Assembly: GCA_020249045.1 (NCBI GenBank)
Contig: JADCGK010000046.1
Coordinates: 1-52,858, forward strand
Direction: 5' to 3'
DNA length: 52,858 nt
DNA from: Azospirillum sp.
GTDB lineage: Bacteria; Pseudomonadota; Alphaproteobacteria; CACIAM-22H2
Under the pieces are notes generated by a model. That model ran no database searches. It was given only the letters and a program-made list of their open reading frames with translations, and was not told the origin of the DNA. Shown here one piece after another: positions 8,128 to 17,158 of this stretch. The position numbers and the translations under genes are program-made. Position 1 is the first letter of the stretch. Every line of letters starts with the position of its first letter.

Positions 8128-9330
8128 TCAGCGTAGCACGCGGCGTTCCCAATCGGCGGCGAGACGCGTCATCCAGGACGGGTGCGGCTCGGGCAACGCG
8201 CGGCCAAGCTCGCCCGGGCTCGGCATTCCCGGGACGGCGGGAATGTCGCGGAAATGCCGGCTTTCCTCGGGCGGCAAGCGCGCCAGGTCGAGCACGCTGG
8301 GATTGCCGAGATGGCGCGGGTCGCTCATCCGCGCTTGGGCCTCCGCGGACAGCAGGAAATCGGCCACCAGCATCGCGCCGTCGGGATTGGCGGCGTTGTA
8401 GGGGATCGCCACGAAGCTCGCGTTGGCGATCGATCCGTCCGCGAAGCCGACGGCGCGCGCTGTGCGCGGCAGCAGATCGTTGGCGATGGACACGGCCGCT
8501 TCGGCCGGATTGAAGGAGATCATCAGATCGAGTTCGCCGTCGTTCATCAACGCGCGCACGGCCGGGCCGCCGTCGGGAAACTGTGCGCCGCGTCGCCACA
8601 GATGCGGACGCAACGCCTCGTACCAAACCCACAAAGGTGCGACGGCCGCGTCGTATGCGGCGTCGGTCGCGGGGCGGCCGAGCGGGGCGGCGTCCGGCGC
8701 CAGTTCGAACAGCGCTTGCTTGAGAAACGTGGCGCCCAGGAAGTTGCGTGCGGCCGGATGCGCGAGACGTCCGGGATTGTCGCGCGCCCAATCGAGCATC
8801 GCGCGCATCGTGCGCGGCGGCCGGGGTACGCGCGCGGAATCGTAGACGATGACGATCTGCGCCATGCGCCAAGGCGCCGCGAAGCCTTCGACCGGCACGG
8901 TGAAATCGACCACCGTCGCGGGCTTGCCTTCGACATCGACGAAACGGAAGTTGGGCAGGCGCTCGGCGAAGGGACCGAACAGAAGGCGCTGGTCCTTCAT
9001 GGCCAGGAAGTTCGGCCCGTTGAGCCAGATCAGATCGACAGACCCGCCGCTCTCCCGTCCGGCGGCCTTCTCGGCGATCACGCGCTGCACCGCTTCGGCC
9101 GTGTCGCGCAAGCGCACGTGGCGAAGATCGACCCCGTGGACCGCGCGTACGCGTTCGGCCGCCCACGCGACGAAGGCGTTGGTGCGTTCGTCGCCGCCCC
9201 AGGCGTTGAAGAACACGGGCTTGCCGCGCGCGCGCTCGCGGACGGCCGGCCATGCGGGCGCTTGCGCATGGGCGCGCGCGGCGAGGGCGGCACCGGCGGC
9301 GGCGCCGAGAAAGATCCGGCGGCCGATCAT
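8128..9330 (-). CDS. ynjB: ABC transporter substrate-binding protein, YnjB-like
   Basis: A 400-residue periplasmic binding protein. The signal peptide has a twin-Arg-like start (MIGRRIFLGAAAGAALAARA, processing near HAQA), so Tat export is possible. The segment VDLIWLNGPNFLAMKD resembles the YnjB family. Its start overlaps the stop of the radical SAM gene by 4 bases (ATGA), so the transporter is translationally coupled to that enzyme. Substrate unknown; extracellular solute-binding proteins of this group include those for iron, thiamine and polyamines. Confidence 0.85.
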   Translation of the reverse strand: MIGRRIFLGAAAGAALAARAHAQAPAWPAVRERARGKPVFFNAWGGDERTNAFVAWAAERVRAVHGVDLRHVRLRDTAEAVQRVIAEKAAGRESGGSVDLIWLNGPNFLAMKDQRLLFGPFAERLPNFRFVDVEGKPATVVDFTVPVEGFAAPWRMAQIVIVYDSARVPRPPRTMRAMLDWARDNPGRLAHPAARNFLGATFLKQALFELAPDAAPLGRPATDAAYDAAVAPLWVWYEALRPHLWRRGAQFPDGGPAVRALMNDGELDLMISFNPAEAAVSIANDLLPRTARAVGFADGSIANASFVAIPYNAANPDGAMLVADFLLSAEAQARMSDPRHLGNPSVLDLARLPPEESRHFRDIPAVPGMPSPGELGRALPEPHPSWMTRLAADWERRVLR

Positions 9331-10364
9331 GGCGCGGTCTCGCGCATTGCCCGGCGCCGCGCTTTCGCCGCTTCGATCCGCGCCGCCATTTTCGTTTCGA
9401 AGAAGCGGTCGCAACCGATGCAAAGATTCTGGTAATCGCGGCCCGAGGGCGTCTTCGTCCGCGACGCGGCCTCGAAATCCGCGACCGACCAGCCGTCGGC
9501 GAGGCCCATCCGCCGCGGGTCGCCCGCCGAAATCGCTTCGAACGCCGGATCGCCCTTCAGGCTGTCGAGGATGTCGATCAGCTTGTCTTCGAGCAGGTTG
9601 CCGATCGGCATTTTGGTCTTGAGGCAGCAAGGATAGACCGCGCCGTCCGGCTCGACCGAAACCTCCGCGCCGGACTCGCCGTGGCGCAGGAAGTCGAGTC
9701 CACCCGACCATCGCGCGCAAAAATCGTCGGCCAACGTGGCGTGCGACAAATCATTCTCCCACGCCCGGCCGCGCGGCCAGATCTTGCCGATCCAGGTGTC
9801 GGGCGTGGCGCCGAAGAAGGAGAATACCGGGCCGTCCTCGTCGAGCCATTTGCGGTCCTGCGTGCCGAGGCCGCTTTGCGTCATGCCGCGGCTTTCGAAC
9901 GTTCGGGTCAACTCGGCCTTCAGTTTTTCGGCCTTGATGTTGACGTGGAAATCGTCGAGGCCGGCGCACGAGATCATCCACACGCCGCGCGCGAGCAGAT
10001 CGTCGACGATGGCGGGCGTGACGAGATCGCCGGTGGTCTGCACGACGATTTTGACCCCGCCGCGATCGGCGTATTTGTCGCGCAGGCGCTCGATCACCTT
10101 GTAGGTCACGTTTTCGCGGATCGGATCGAGCAGCGATTCGCCGCCCGACAGGATGACCCGGCCTCTCTTGACGCGGCCCCCGTCCGCGCGGTCGCGGTAG
10201 AGCATCGTTTCGGGGAACGCATCCACGATGCGCGGGAAATTCGCGACCGCCTCGGCCAGCACGCCCTTCATTTCGGCGGCGTCGTAGGGGCGGAAGCGCG
10301 TTTCGTAGCAATGCTTGCAGCGCCGATGGCACGCCCAGCTCATCACGTAATAGATCGATTCCAC
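9327..10364 (-). CDS. Radical SAM protein with extra C-terminal cysteines, coupled to YnjBCD-type transporter
   Basis: A 345-residue enzyme. The radical SAM cluster motif CxxxCxxC is at Cys12, Cys16 and Cys19, followed by ILSGGES (residues 71-77), which binds SAM. Cys216, the pair Cys246-Cys247, and CIGC (Cys315, Cys318) near the C-terminus look like ligands for an auxiliary SPASM/twitch-type cluster, often used on peptides or unusual small molecules. It is the first coupled gene of the ynjBCD-like run (4-base overlap). There is no room on this strand for a separate RiPP precursor between it and the editing-protein gene (61 bases). Reaction unknown. Confidence 0.85.
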   Translation of the reverse strand: MESIYYVMSWACHRRCKHCYETRFRPYDAAEMKGVLAEAVANFPRIVDAFPETMLYRDRADGGRVKRGRVILSGGESLLDPIRENVTYKVIERLRDKYADRGGVKIVVQTTGDLVTPAIVDDLLARGVWMISCAGLDDFHVNIKAEKLKAELTRTFESRGMTQSGLGTQDRKWLDEDGPVFSFFGATPDTWIGKIWPRGRAWENDLSHATLADDFCARWSGGLDFLRHGESGAEVSVEPDGAVYPCCLKTKMPIGNLLEDKLIDILDSLKGDPAFEAISAGDPRRMGLADGWSVADFEAASRTKTPSGRDYQNLCIGCDRFFETKMAARIEAAKARRRAMRETAP

Positions 10365-10425
10365 CAGACACCTTCCGCCGACGGTTCGCGCGCCCGGTCG
10401 GGCAAGTTACATCCTAACGATGGCT

Positions 10426-10923
10426 TCAAGAACCCAGTTCGACAAGGGCCGGTTCGCCATGGACGCGCCGTAGAAACGCGAGCAAATCGCCCGCGGCGAT
10501 GTTGGTGGTCGCGGTGTTGACCAGCGGATGGGCGTTGAGCGTGTCTTGGCGCATCATCCACGCGTCGAGCACGACGCCGACGCGTTTGGCTTCGTCGTTG
10601 ACCGGCGCGAATGGCGTTACGGCGCCGGGCATGACGCCCAGCGTTTCCATCAACAGCGGTGCCGATCCGAACGACAGCCGTTTGGCGCCGATCCGCGCGG
10701 GCAGGGATTTGAGGTCGATCCGCCGCTCCCACGGCGCGCAGACCAGCCAAAGCTTGTCCTTCGCGTCCTTCAAGAACAGGTTTTTGACGTTGACGCCGGG
10801 CAGCAACGCACCGTGCAGGCGCTTGCCGTCCTCGACCGTGTAGGCGGCCTCGTGTTCGACCGTTTCGGTGCGGAACCCGAAATCCGCGAGCAGGGCCAGC
10901 AGGCTTTCTTTGGTGTGCGGCAT
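10426..10923 (-). CDS. Prolyl-tRNA editing protein, ProXp-ala/YbaK family
   Basis: The 165-residue free-standing trans-editing domain. Recognisable are VNVKNLFLKDAKDKLWLVCA (with the conserved Lys), RLSFGS, LGVMPGAVTPFA and the C-terminal HPLVNTATTNI. These enzymes hydrolyse mischarged Ala-tRNA(Pro) or related species. The ATG at 10923 starts the conserved N-terminal helix; a longer in-frame reading upstream runs into the divergent gene's promoter. It precedes the radical SAM gene on the same strand with a 61-base gap, so it may share a transcript with it, but functional linkage is not evident. Confidence 0.88.
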   Translation of the reverse strand: MPHTKESLLALLADFGFRTETVEHEAAYTVEDGKRLHGALLPGVNVKNLFLKDAKDKLWLVCAPWERRIDLKSLPARIGAKRLSFGSAPLLMETLGVMPGAVTPFAPVNDEAKRVGVVLDAWMMRQDTLNAHPLVNTATTNIAAGDLLAFLRRVHGEPALVELGS

Positions 10924-11005
10924 GGTTGCGCCTTCTATCGCGATCCTGCCGCCGGCGCCAACCGTCGCGGTGCGCGCGCGGCGTCGGTCGTGTAGATTCG
11001 CGCGG

Positions 11006-13183
11006 ATGGTAAGACGCGATTTTCGATTCGAGTTCGCCGGCGTGTCGCTCGGCTGCGCGCGCTTCGAGGGCGTACCCGGGCGTCCGCCGTTGGTGTTCGT
11101 GCCCGGCACGATGGGCCATGTGGCCGAATCGCTGCCGTTTTTGTCCGCGCTTGCCGGGCATTTCTCGGTTCTATCCTTCGATTATCCCGGCCTCGGTGCG
11201 AGCCCCGCTTCGCCGGATACGACGCCCGAGCGGCTCTCGCGCGTGCTCGGCGCACTTTGCGCCACGGCGTTCGACGACGCGCCGTTCGCGATCTACGGCG
11301 TCTCTCTGGGCGCCGTCGTCGCGGCGTTGATGGCGCGCGCGCGGCCTTCGCGCGTGCGCGCGTTGATGCTCGACGACCCGGTCTTCGAACCTGGGGCGTT
11401 CGCGGAAATCGGGCGTTATGCCCGGAACCTCGCGCGCGAGACGCCGCCGGGCCACCCCGTGCTGGCCGCCTTCGCCGCGTTCACGGGCTGGGATCCGGCG
11501 ACCGGCGGACATGACGGGCGCGGCTACGCCCATCTTTGGCCCGAGCTCGCCGTGCCGACGACGATTCTGGCGGGCGACGCCTTCGACGCCGCCGCCGCGC
11601 GCGCCGCCGCCGCGTGCCCGGGCCTGCGCGGCATCGAACAACTGGCCGGCCATCCGGTGTGGGCGCGCGATCCTGCGGATCGGGCCGCGCGGATGGCGGC
11701 CTTCGCGACGGCGACGCCGCCCCCGCCCGCCGAGGATCCCGTGCGCGCGGACGAGTACGCGCTGCGTCTGTCCGGCGGGGTCAGTGCGATCTGCGCGCGC
11801 GACACGGGTTCGACTTCGACCGTCGTTTTGCTGGAGCGCGAGACTTGGTTCGAGGACGAGTTCGCGTTCGTCGGCCGATTGGTCGGGCCCGGATGGCGGG
11901 CCGCCGATGGCGGGACGAATATCGGCGTCTATACGTTGACGCTGGCGCGGGGCGGCGCCGACGTGCTTGCTTTCGAACCCAATCCGCCGATCGCCGATCG
12001 CGCCCGGCGCGCGATCGCGCTCAACGGGCTGGATGCGCGCGTGCGTTTGCGCATCGCCGCGCTTGGGGAACGGCCCGGCGTCGCGCGGTTCGAGACCGCC
12101 GCCCAGCCGGAGAACGCGCATTTGGCCGCGTCGGGTGGGATCGAGGTGCCGGTGACGACGCTCGACGACGAGATCGCGGCCCTCGGCTGGACCGCCCTCG
12201 ATTTCATCAAACTCGATCTCGAAGGCGGCGAAGCGGATGCGCTGCGAGGTGCGCGCCGCACGCTCGCGCGCACCTCGCCGCTGGTGATGAGCGAGATCGT
12301 CCGCGCCGACGGGACGGCCAACCCGGCCCCGTTGGAGGAATTGCGCGCCCAAGGCTATTCGCTTTTCGCGCTGGTGCCGGGGCTCGACGCGCTCGTGCCC
12401 ACGGATTTCGCCGATGCCGACCCGTTCCGCGCCTATGGTTTCGGGGCGAAGGCCGATCGCATCGATGCGATGGTCGCCGCCGGACGATTGGTCCGTGCGC
12501 TGCCGGATCCCGAACCGATCGACGATCCGGCCCCGTTTCTCGCGGCCGCGGCGGCGCGCCTCGCGGCGATCGTTGGCAATCCCGCGCTGGCCCGGCGCCT
12601 GGCGGCACCCCAAGGGCCGGCTGCGGAGACCTATGCCGAGGCGATCGCACGCTTCGAACGCGCGCGGATGGCCGGCCGGGCCTTGCCCGCGCGCGCGGCC
12701 GATTTGGCGGCCGCGGCGGCGGCGGCGGGGGTGGCCTATGCCGCCCGGCCGGGCCTCGCCCGCGCATTGACCTACGCGCGGATCGCACGCGCCGCCGGCC
12801 GGCGCAAAGCGGCCGTGGACGCCCTTTCGCGCACGCTCTCATCGATCTACGCGGGCGCGCGCCTGGACCCCGACGAGCCGCTTTTGCCGCCGCTCGCGCG
12901 CTACGAGGGACTTCCGGCCACGAATGCCGGGGACTGGTTGATGGCCGCACTGGCCGAAGGCTTTACGGCGATTTCGAGTTTCGCAGCCGGGTTCAGCATC
13001 CAGGGGCATTTGGGAGGGTTCTGGACGTTCCTCGAGGAACGCGGCTTCGCGACCCCCGAGGTCGAACGCGGCCGGCAGATCCAAGCGATCGTCGCAGGCG
13101 CGCAGGCCGAGCCCGTCGCCCATCCGCGCTTGGCGCGCTTCGCCCCGGACAATCGCAACCCCGAGATTTGGCGCGGCCTGTAG
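11006..13183 (+). CDS. Alpha/beta hydrolase-FkbM methyltransferase fusion protein
   Basis: A 725-residue protein with three parts. Residues 1-235 are an alpha/beta hydrolase with nucleophile elbow GVSLG (Ser100) and a plausible Asp/His pair in LAGDAFD and LAGHPVW. Residues about 285-475 are an FkbM-type SAM methyltransferase with SAM loop DGGTNIG (near 301) and FIKLDLEGGEADAL (near 402). The rest, to 725, is an Ala-rich helical region ending in a GHLGGFWTFLEERGF segment that I cannot assign. FkbM domains O-methylate glycans and secondary metabolites. The fusion suggests one substrate handled by both catalytic parts. It stands alone between divergent and codirectional housekeeping genes. Confidence 0.8.
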   Translation: MVRRDFRFEFAGVSLGCARFEGVPGRPPLVFVPGTMGHVAESLPFLSALAGHFSVLSFDYPGLGASPASPDTTPERLSRVLGALCATAFDDAPFAIYGVSLGAVVAALMARARPSRVRALMLDDPVFEPGAFAEIGRYARNLARETPPGHPVLAAFAAFTGWDPATGGHDGRGYAHLWPELAVPTTILAGDAFDAAAARAAAACPGLRGIEQLAGHPVWARDPADRAARMAAFATATPPPPAEDPVRADEYALRLSGGVSAICARDTGSTSTVVLLERETWFEDEFAFVGRLVGPGWRAADGGTNIGVYTLTLARGGADVLAFEPNPPIADRARRAIALNGLDARVRLRIAALGERPGVARFETAAQPENAHLAASGGIEVPVTTLDDEIAALGWTALDFIKLDLEGGEADALRGARRTLARTSPLVMSEIVRADGTANPAPLEELRAQGYSLFALVPGLDALVPTDFADADPFRAYGFGAKADRIDAMVAAGRLVRALPDPEPIDDPAPFLAAAAARLAAIVGNPALARRLAAPQGPAAETYAEAIARFERARMAGRALPARAADLAAAAAAAGVAYAARPGLARALTYARIARAAGRRKAAVDALSRTLSSIYAGARLDPDEPLLPPLARYEGLPATNAGDWLMAALAEGFTAISSFAAGFSIQGHLGGFWTFLEERGFATPEVERGRQIQAIVAGAQAEPVAHPRLARFAPDNRNPEIWRGL

Positions 13184-13263
13184 CGGCTCGCCGAAAAACG
13201 CTCCTATCGCAAAGGCTTGTCGGGGGATATGGCGCCGCGCGGGTTCGGCGTATAACCCTGCCC

Positions 13264-15693
13264 ATGCGCCGGTCGCTGATCGTCTTGTCTTTGCTTTTGT
13301 TCGTCGGCATCGTCGGCGGCACGAGCGCCGTGCTGGCCGGCCTTTGGTATTTCGGCCGCGGCTTGCCCGACCACAATCAGCTCGTCGAATACCAGCCGTC
13401 GATCACCACGCGCGTTCACGCCGCCGACGGCCGGATCCTGGCCGAATTCGCGATCGAACGGCGCGTCTTCGTTCCCTACGAGAAAATCCCGCGCCAGGTC
13501 ATCAATGCCTTCCTCGCGGCCGAAGACAAGACTTTCTACACCCATCCCGGCGTCAGCCTGCCCGACATCGCGCGCGCGGCCGTCCAGAACCTGATGAATC
13601 TCGGCTCGCGCCGGCCGGTGGGCGCTTCGACGATCACCCAGCAGGTCGCCAAAAACATGCTGCTGACCAACGAGGTGTCGATCGAACGCAAGGTCAAGGA
13701 GGCGATGCTGGCCTTGCGGATCGAGGAAGCCTTGTCCAAGCAGCGCATCCTCGAACTCTACCTCAACGAAATCTATCTCGGCTTCGGGGCCTATGGCGTC
13801 GCGTCGGCGGCCTTGAACTATTTCGACCGCTCCTTGGACGAACTCACCTTGGCCGAAGCCGCGTTCCTGGCCGTGCTGCCGAAGGCGCCGAACAACTACC
13901 ATCCCACGCGGTTCCCGGACCGCGCGCGCGAGCGGCGCGATTGGGTGCTGGGTCGGATGCTGGAGGACGGACACATCACGGCCGCGCAATTCGACGCCGC
14001 ACGCGCCGAGCGCATCGCCGTGCGCGCGCGCGGACCCGAGGATACGGTCCGCGCCGATTATTTCGCCGAGGAGGTCCGCCGCGAGCTGTTCGCCCGCTAC
14101 GGCGAGCGCGAATTGTTCCGCGGCGGTCTGGTCGTGCGCACGACGATGGACCCGAAACTGCAGGACATCGCCGAGCGCGCGCTGCGCAAGGGGCTTCTCG
14201 CCTACGACCGCCGCCACGGCTGGCGCGGGCCGGTCGCGCGCGTGGAAGGCAATCCGGCCGATTTCCGTCGCGCCTTGGGAACCGTGGCCCGGCCGCCGGG
14301 CGCGCCGCCCGAATGGACGCTCGCATTGGTGCGCGGGCTCACCAACGATACGGTCGATCTCGGTTTGGCGGACGGCACGCGCGGGATCATCGCGTTCGAG
14401 GACATGCGCTGGGCCCGCCAGCCCGAACGCGAACAACGACTGGGTCCGCCGCTGCGCAACCCGGGCGAGGCTCTCAAGATCGGCGACGTCGTTCTGGTCG
14501 AACCGGCGGGCGGCGAAGCCGGCGCGGGACAGCCGCGCCGCCACGCGCTGCGACAGGTCCCGAACGTCGGCGGGGCGATCGTTGCCCTCGATCCACATTC
14601 GGGACGCGTACGCGCCATGGTCGGCGGGTGGAGCTTCGAGCAAAGCCAGTTCAATCGCGCCACGCAAGCCCAGCGTCAGCCGGGTTCCTCGTTCAAGCCT
14701 TTCGTCTATCTGCCCGCGCTCGACAGCGGCTTCACGCCCGCGAGCCTCGTTCTCGACGCGCCCATCGTGATCGATCAGGGGCCCGGTCTGCCGCCGTGGC
14801 GGCCTGCGAACTACTCGCGGAATTTCTACGGGCCGTCGCCGCTGCGCGTGGGCATGGAGCAGTCGCGCAATCTGATGACCATCCGGCTCGCCCAGGCGGT
14901 CGGGATGGACAAGATCGCGCAGACGGCCGAAACGCTCGGCGTGGTCGAGAAATTGCCGCCCACGCTGGCGATGGCGCTGGGGGCGGGCGAGACGACCTTG
15001 ATGCGCATGACCGCGGCCTACGCGATGTTCGTCAACGGCGGGCGGCGGATCGAACCGTCGCTGATCGACCGCGTGCAGGATCGCGAAGGGCGCACGGTGT
15101 GGCGCCACGATCGGCGCGATTGCGAAACCTGCGGCGTGCTGTGGACCGGTGAGGATCCGCCCGCGCTGGAAGAGGCGCGCGCGCAAGTGATCGATCCCGC
15201 GACGGCCTACCAGATGGTTTCTCTGCTGCAGGGCGTGGTGCAACGCGGCACGGGCCGGCGGTTGCTCGAACTCAACCGGCCGCTCGCGGGCAAGACGGGC
15301 ACCACCAACGAGTCCTTCGACACTTGGTTCGTCGGATTTTCGCCCGATCTTGCGGTCGGCGTTTGGATCGGCTTCGACAACCCGCGCACCTTGGGTCCGA
15401 ACGAGACCGGTTCGTCGGTCGCCGTGCCGATCTTCCGCGACGTGATGGCCGAGGCGCTGGCGGGGGCGCCGGTCGTTCCGTTCCGCACGCCGGCCGGCAT
15501 CCGTCTGGTGCGCGTCAATCCGCAGACCGGCGCTCCCGCCCGACCGGGCGAGCGCGACGCGATTTGGGAGGCGTTCAAACCCGGCAGCGAAGCGCGCGAG
15601 GACGGCGCCGTGCTCGACGCGGGCGGGGCTTTCGCGGCCCCCGTACCCGGCATCGCCGCGCCGGCCGGCCAGGACGCCGACGGAATCTACTGA
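13264..15693 (+). CDS. mrcA: Penicillin-binding protein 1A
   Basis: An 809-residue bifunctional class A PBP that polymerises and crosslinks peptidoglycan. The N-terminal membrane anchor (residues 4-31) is followed by the GT51 glycosyltransferase with catalytic Glu87 in AAEDKTFYTHPG and STITQQVAKNMLL. An OB-like insert comes next, then the transpeptidase with SSFK (Ser475, Lys478), SRN (Ser534) and KTGTTNE (Lys677). ATG 13264 begins the anchor; the same frame is open far upstream but that part overlaps the preceding gene. It converges on the oxidoreductase gene with a 7-base overlap. Confidence 0.94.
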   Translation: MRRSLIVLSLLLFVGIVGGTSAVLAGLWYFGRGLPDHNQLVEYQPSITTRVHAADGRILAEFAIERRVFVPYEKIPRQVINAFLAAEDKTFYTHPGVSLPDIARAAVQNLMNLGSRRPVGASTITQQVAKNMLLTNEVSIERKVKEAMLALRIEEALSKQRILELYLNEIYLGFGAYGVASAALNYFDRSLDELTLAEAAFLAVLPKAPNNYHPTRFPDRARERRDWVLGRMLEDGHITAAQFDAARAERIAVRARGPEDTVRADYFAEEVRRELFARYGERELFRGGLVVRTTMDPKLQDIAERALRKGLLAYDRRHGWRGPVARVEGNPADFRRALGTVARPPGAPPEWTLALVRGLTNDTVDLGLADGTRGIIAFEDMRWARQPEREQRLGPPLRNPGEALKIGDVVLVEPAGGEAGAGQPRRHALRQVPNVGGAIVALDPHSGRVRAMVGGWSFEQSQFNRATQAQRQPGSSFKPFVYLPALDSGFTPASLVLDAPIVIDQGPGLPPWRPANYSRNFYGPSPLRVGMEQSRNLMTIRLAQAVGMDKIAQTAETLGVVEKLPPTLAMALGAGETTLMRMTAAYAMFVNGGRRIEPSLIDRVQDREGRTVWRHDRRDCETCGVLWTGEDPPALEEARAQVIDPATAYQMVSLLQGVVQRGTGRRLLELNRPLAGKTGTTNESFDTWFVGFSPDLAVGVWIGFDNPRTLGPNETGSSVAVPIFRDVMAEALAGAPVVPFRTPAGIRLVRVNPQTGAPARPGERDAIWEAFKPGSEAREDGAVLDAGGAFAAPVPGIAAPAGQDADGIY

Positions 15694-17054
15694 ACCGTCG
15701 CGGCCGCTTCGTTCGGTCGGCCGAACGCGGCCTCCATTTCGCGCCGGAACTTCACGGCCGGGTCGTTCGCGTCGTAGGTCACGTCCGCCCAGCGCAGCAA
15801 GCCGCCCTCGGGGATGTCGCGCTTCAGCGTCACGTGGCTCGCCAGCCCCAGCGGCAGATAGCCTTGGTCGAGCGAGCGCGAGGCGGATACCTGCTTGCCC
15901 CAGACGCAATAGCCGCCTTCGCCGTCCAGAACCTCGCCCGCCTTGAGCGGCCGCTTGGCCGCCGCCGCGACGTCCGCATGGAAAGCGAGGGGAGCGCCGG
16001 TCGGTTCCCGGCGCAGCGCGGCCGAGGCGACCGACACGCCGATCTCGAGCCCGATCATGTGGATCGGCCGGTAGAGCGCCATATGCTCGAACGTATCGTC
16101 GGGCAGCATGCAGTACTCCTGCGCGCAATTGCGCACGTATGCGTGCTCCGCCGCGACGACGACGTAGACGCCCCATTGCAGATGGTTCGGAACGCTCGTG
16201 CCGTCTCGGTTGAGGGAAGATACGACCTCGACCGTGCCGGCACGGCCCAACACGCCGCCCTTTTCGCGCGGCTTGCAGATCTTGGCGAGATCGGGCGCCG
16301 GGCAGGGCGGAAACGCCAGACCGTCGTCCTGCGGCAGAAGACCCGTGGCGTTCGACACGGCCGTCATTTCGATGCCGGACTTGGTGCCATCGATGAAGCT
16401 GTTGAACATCTTCGGGTTCATGCCGCCGCGCGCGACCATCTCGCGCGAGAAGCCGAAATTGTCCCACACCGTGTCGGGCGTGGAGGCGTGATAGCGCGGC
16501 AGGTAGCGCGTGCCCTTGCCCGCGGCCACCACCTCGAAGCCGCACGCGCGCGCCCAGTCGACCTGTTCGCAAATGAGCGCGGGCTGGTCGCCGTAGGCCA
16601 GCGAGTAGACGACGCCCGCTTGGCGCGCCTTGCGCGCGAGCAGCGGGCCCGCGACCACGTCGGCCTCGACGTTGACCATGACGATGTGTTTGCCCGCGGC
16701 GATCGACGCGAGGCAAAACCGAATGCCTGCGCGCGGATCGCCTGTCGCCTCGACGACGACCTCCACCGCCGGATGCGCGATCAACGCGTCGGCGTCGTCG
16801 GTCACCCAGGTCGTGCGATTGTCCAGCGCTTCGCCGGGCGAGCGCGCGCCGATGCGTTCCTCGGTCCAGCCGCAGGCCGCAAGATTGGTCCGCGCGCGCC
16901 CTGGGGACAGATCGGCCACTCCTAGAATGTGCAGACCGACCGTTCGCCGGGCTTGGGCGAGGAACATTGTCCCGAATTTGCCGGCCCCGATCAGCGCCAC
17001 GGTCACGGGACGGCCTTGTTCCTGGCGGGCGGCCAGCATCGCGGCGAGATTCAT
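15687..17054 (-). CDS. NAD(P)-binding SAF-domain oxidoreductase (homoserine dehydrogenase-like)
   Basis: A 455-residue cytoplasmic enzyme. The N-terminus has a Rossmann fold ([20 protein letters not shown]), then [10 protein letters not shown] and [13 protein letters not shown] as in homoserine dehydrogenase and Gfo/Idh-like enzymes. The C-terminal third ([20 protein letters not shown], then [20 protein letters not shown]) is a SAF domain. Members of this group act in sugar-acid catabolism in some bacteria, but no specific substrate can be named here. It is divergent from prfB and has no operon partners in the window. Confidence 0.78.
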   Translation of the reverse strand: MNLAAMLAARQEQGRPVTVALIGAGKFGTMFLAQARRTVGLHILGVADLSPGRARTNLAACGWTEERIGARSPGEALDNRTTWVTDDADALIAHPAVEVVVEATGDPRAGIRFCLASIAAGKHIVMVNVEADVVAGPLLARKARQAGVVYSLAYGDQPALICEQVDWARACGFEVVAAGKGTRYLPRYHASTPDTVWDNFGFSREMVARGGMNPKMFNSFIDGTKSGIEMTAVSNATGLLPQDDGLAFPPCPAPDLAKICKPREKGGVLGRAGTVEVVSSLNRDGTSVPNHLQWGVYVVVAAEHAYVRNCAQEYCMLPDDTFEHMALYRPIHMIGLEIGVSVASAALRREPTGAPLAFHADVAAAAKRPLKAGEVLDGEGGYCVWGKQVSASRSLDQGYLPLGLASHVTLKRDIPEGGLLRWADVTYDANDPAVKFRREMEAAFGRPNEAAATVQ

Positions 17055-17158
17055 GGGCGTTCCTCCGGTTTTGCGGCAGGATGCCCCCGAAGCCGGGGGC
17101 TTGCCAAGCGGGCGCGCATTTCGTATCCGCTTCGCGACCCCGAAGTGGAGCCAACACC

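Noticed and set aside
10365-10425. A RiPP precursor peptide next to the radical SAM gene
   Set aside because: The 61-base gap is too short for a plausible precursor with its own ribosome-binding site, and no short frame there has a leader-like composition.
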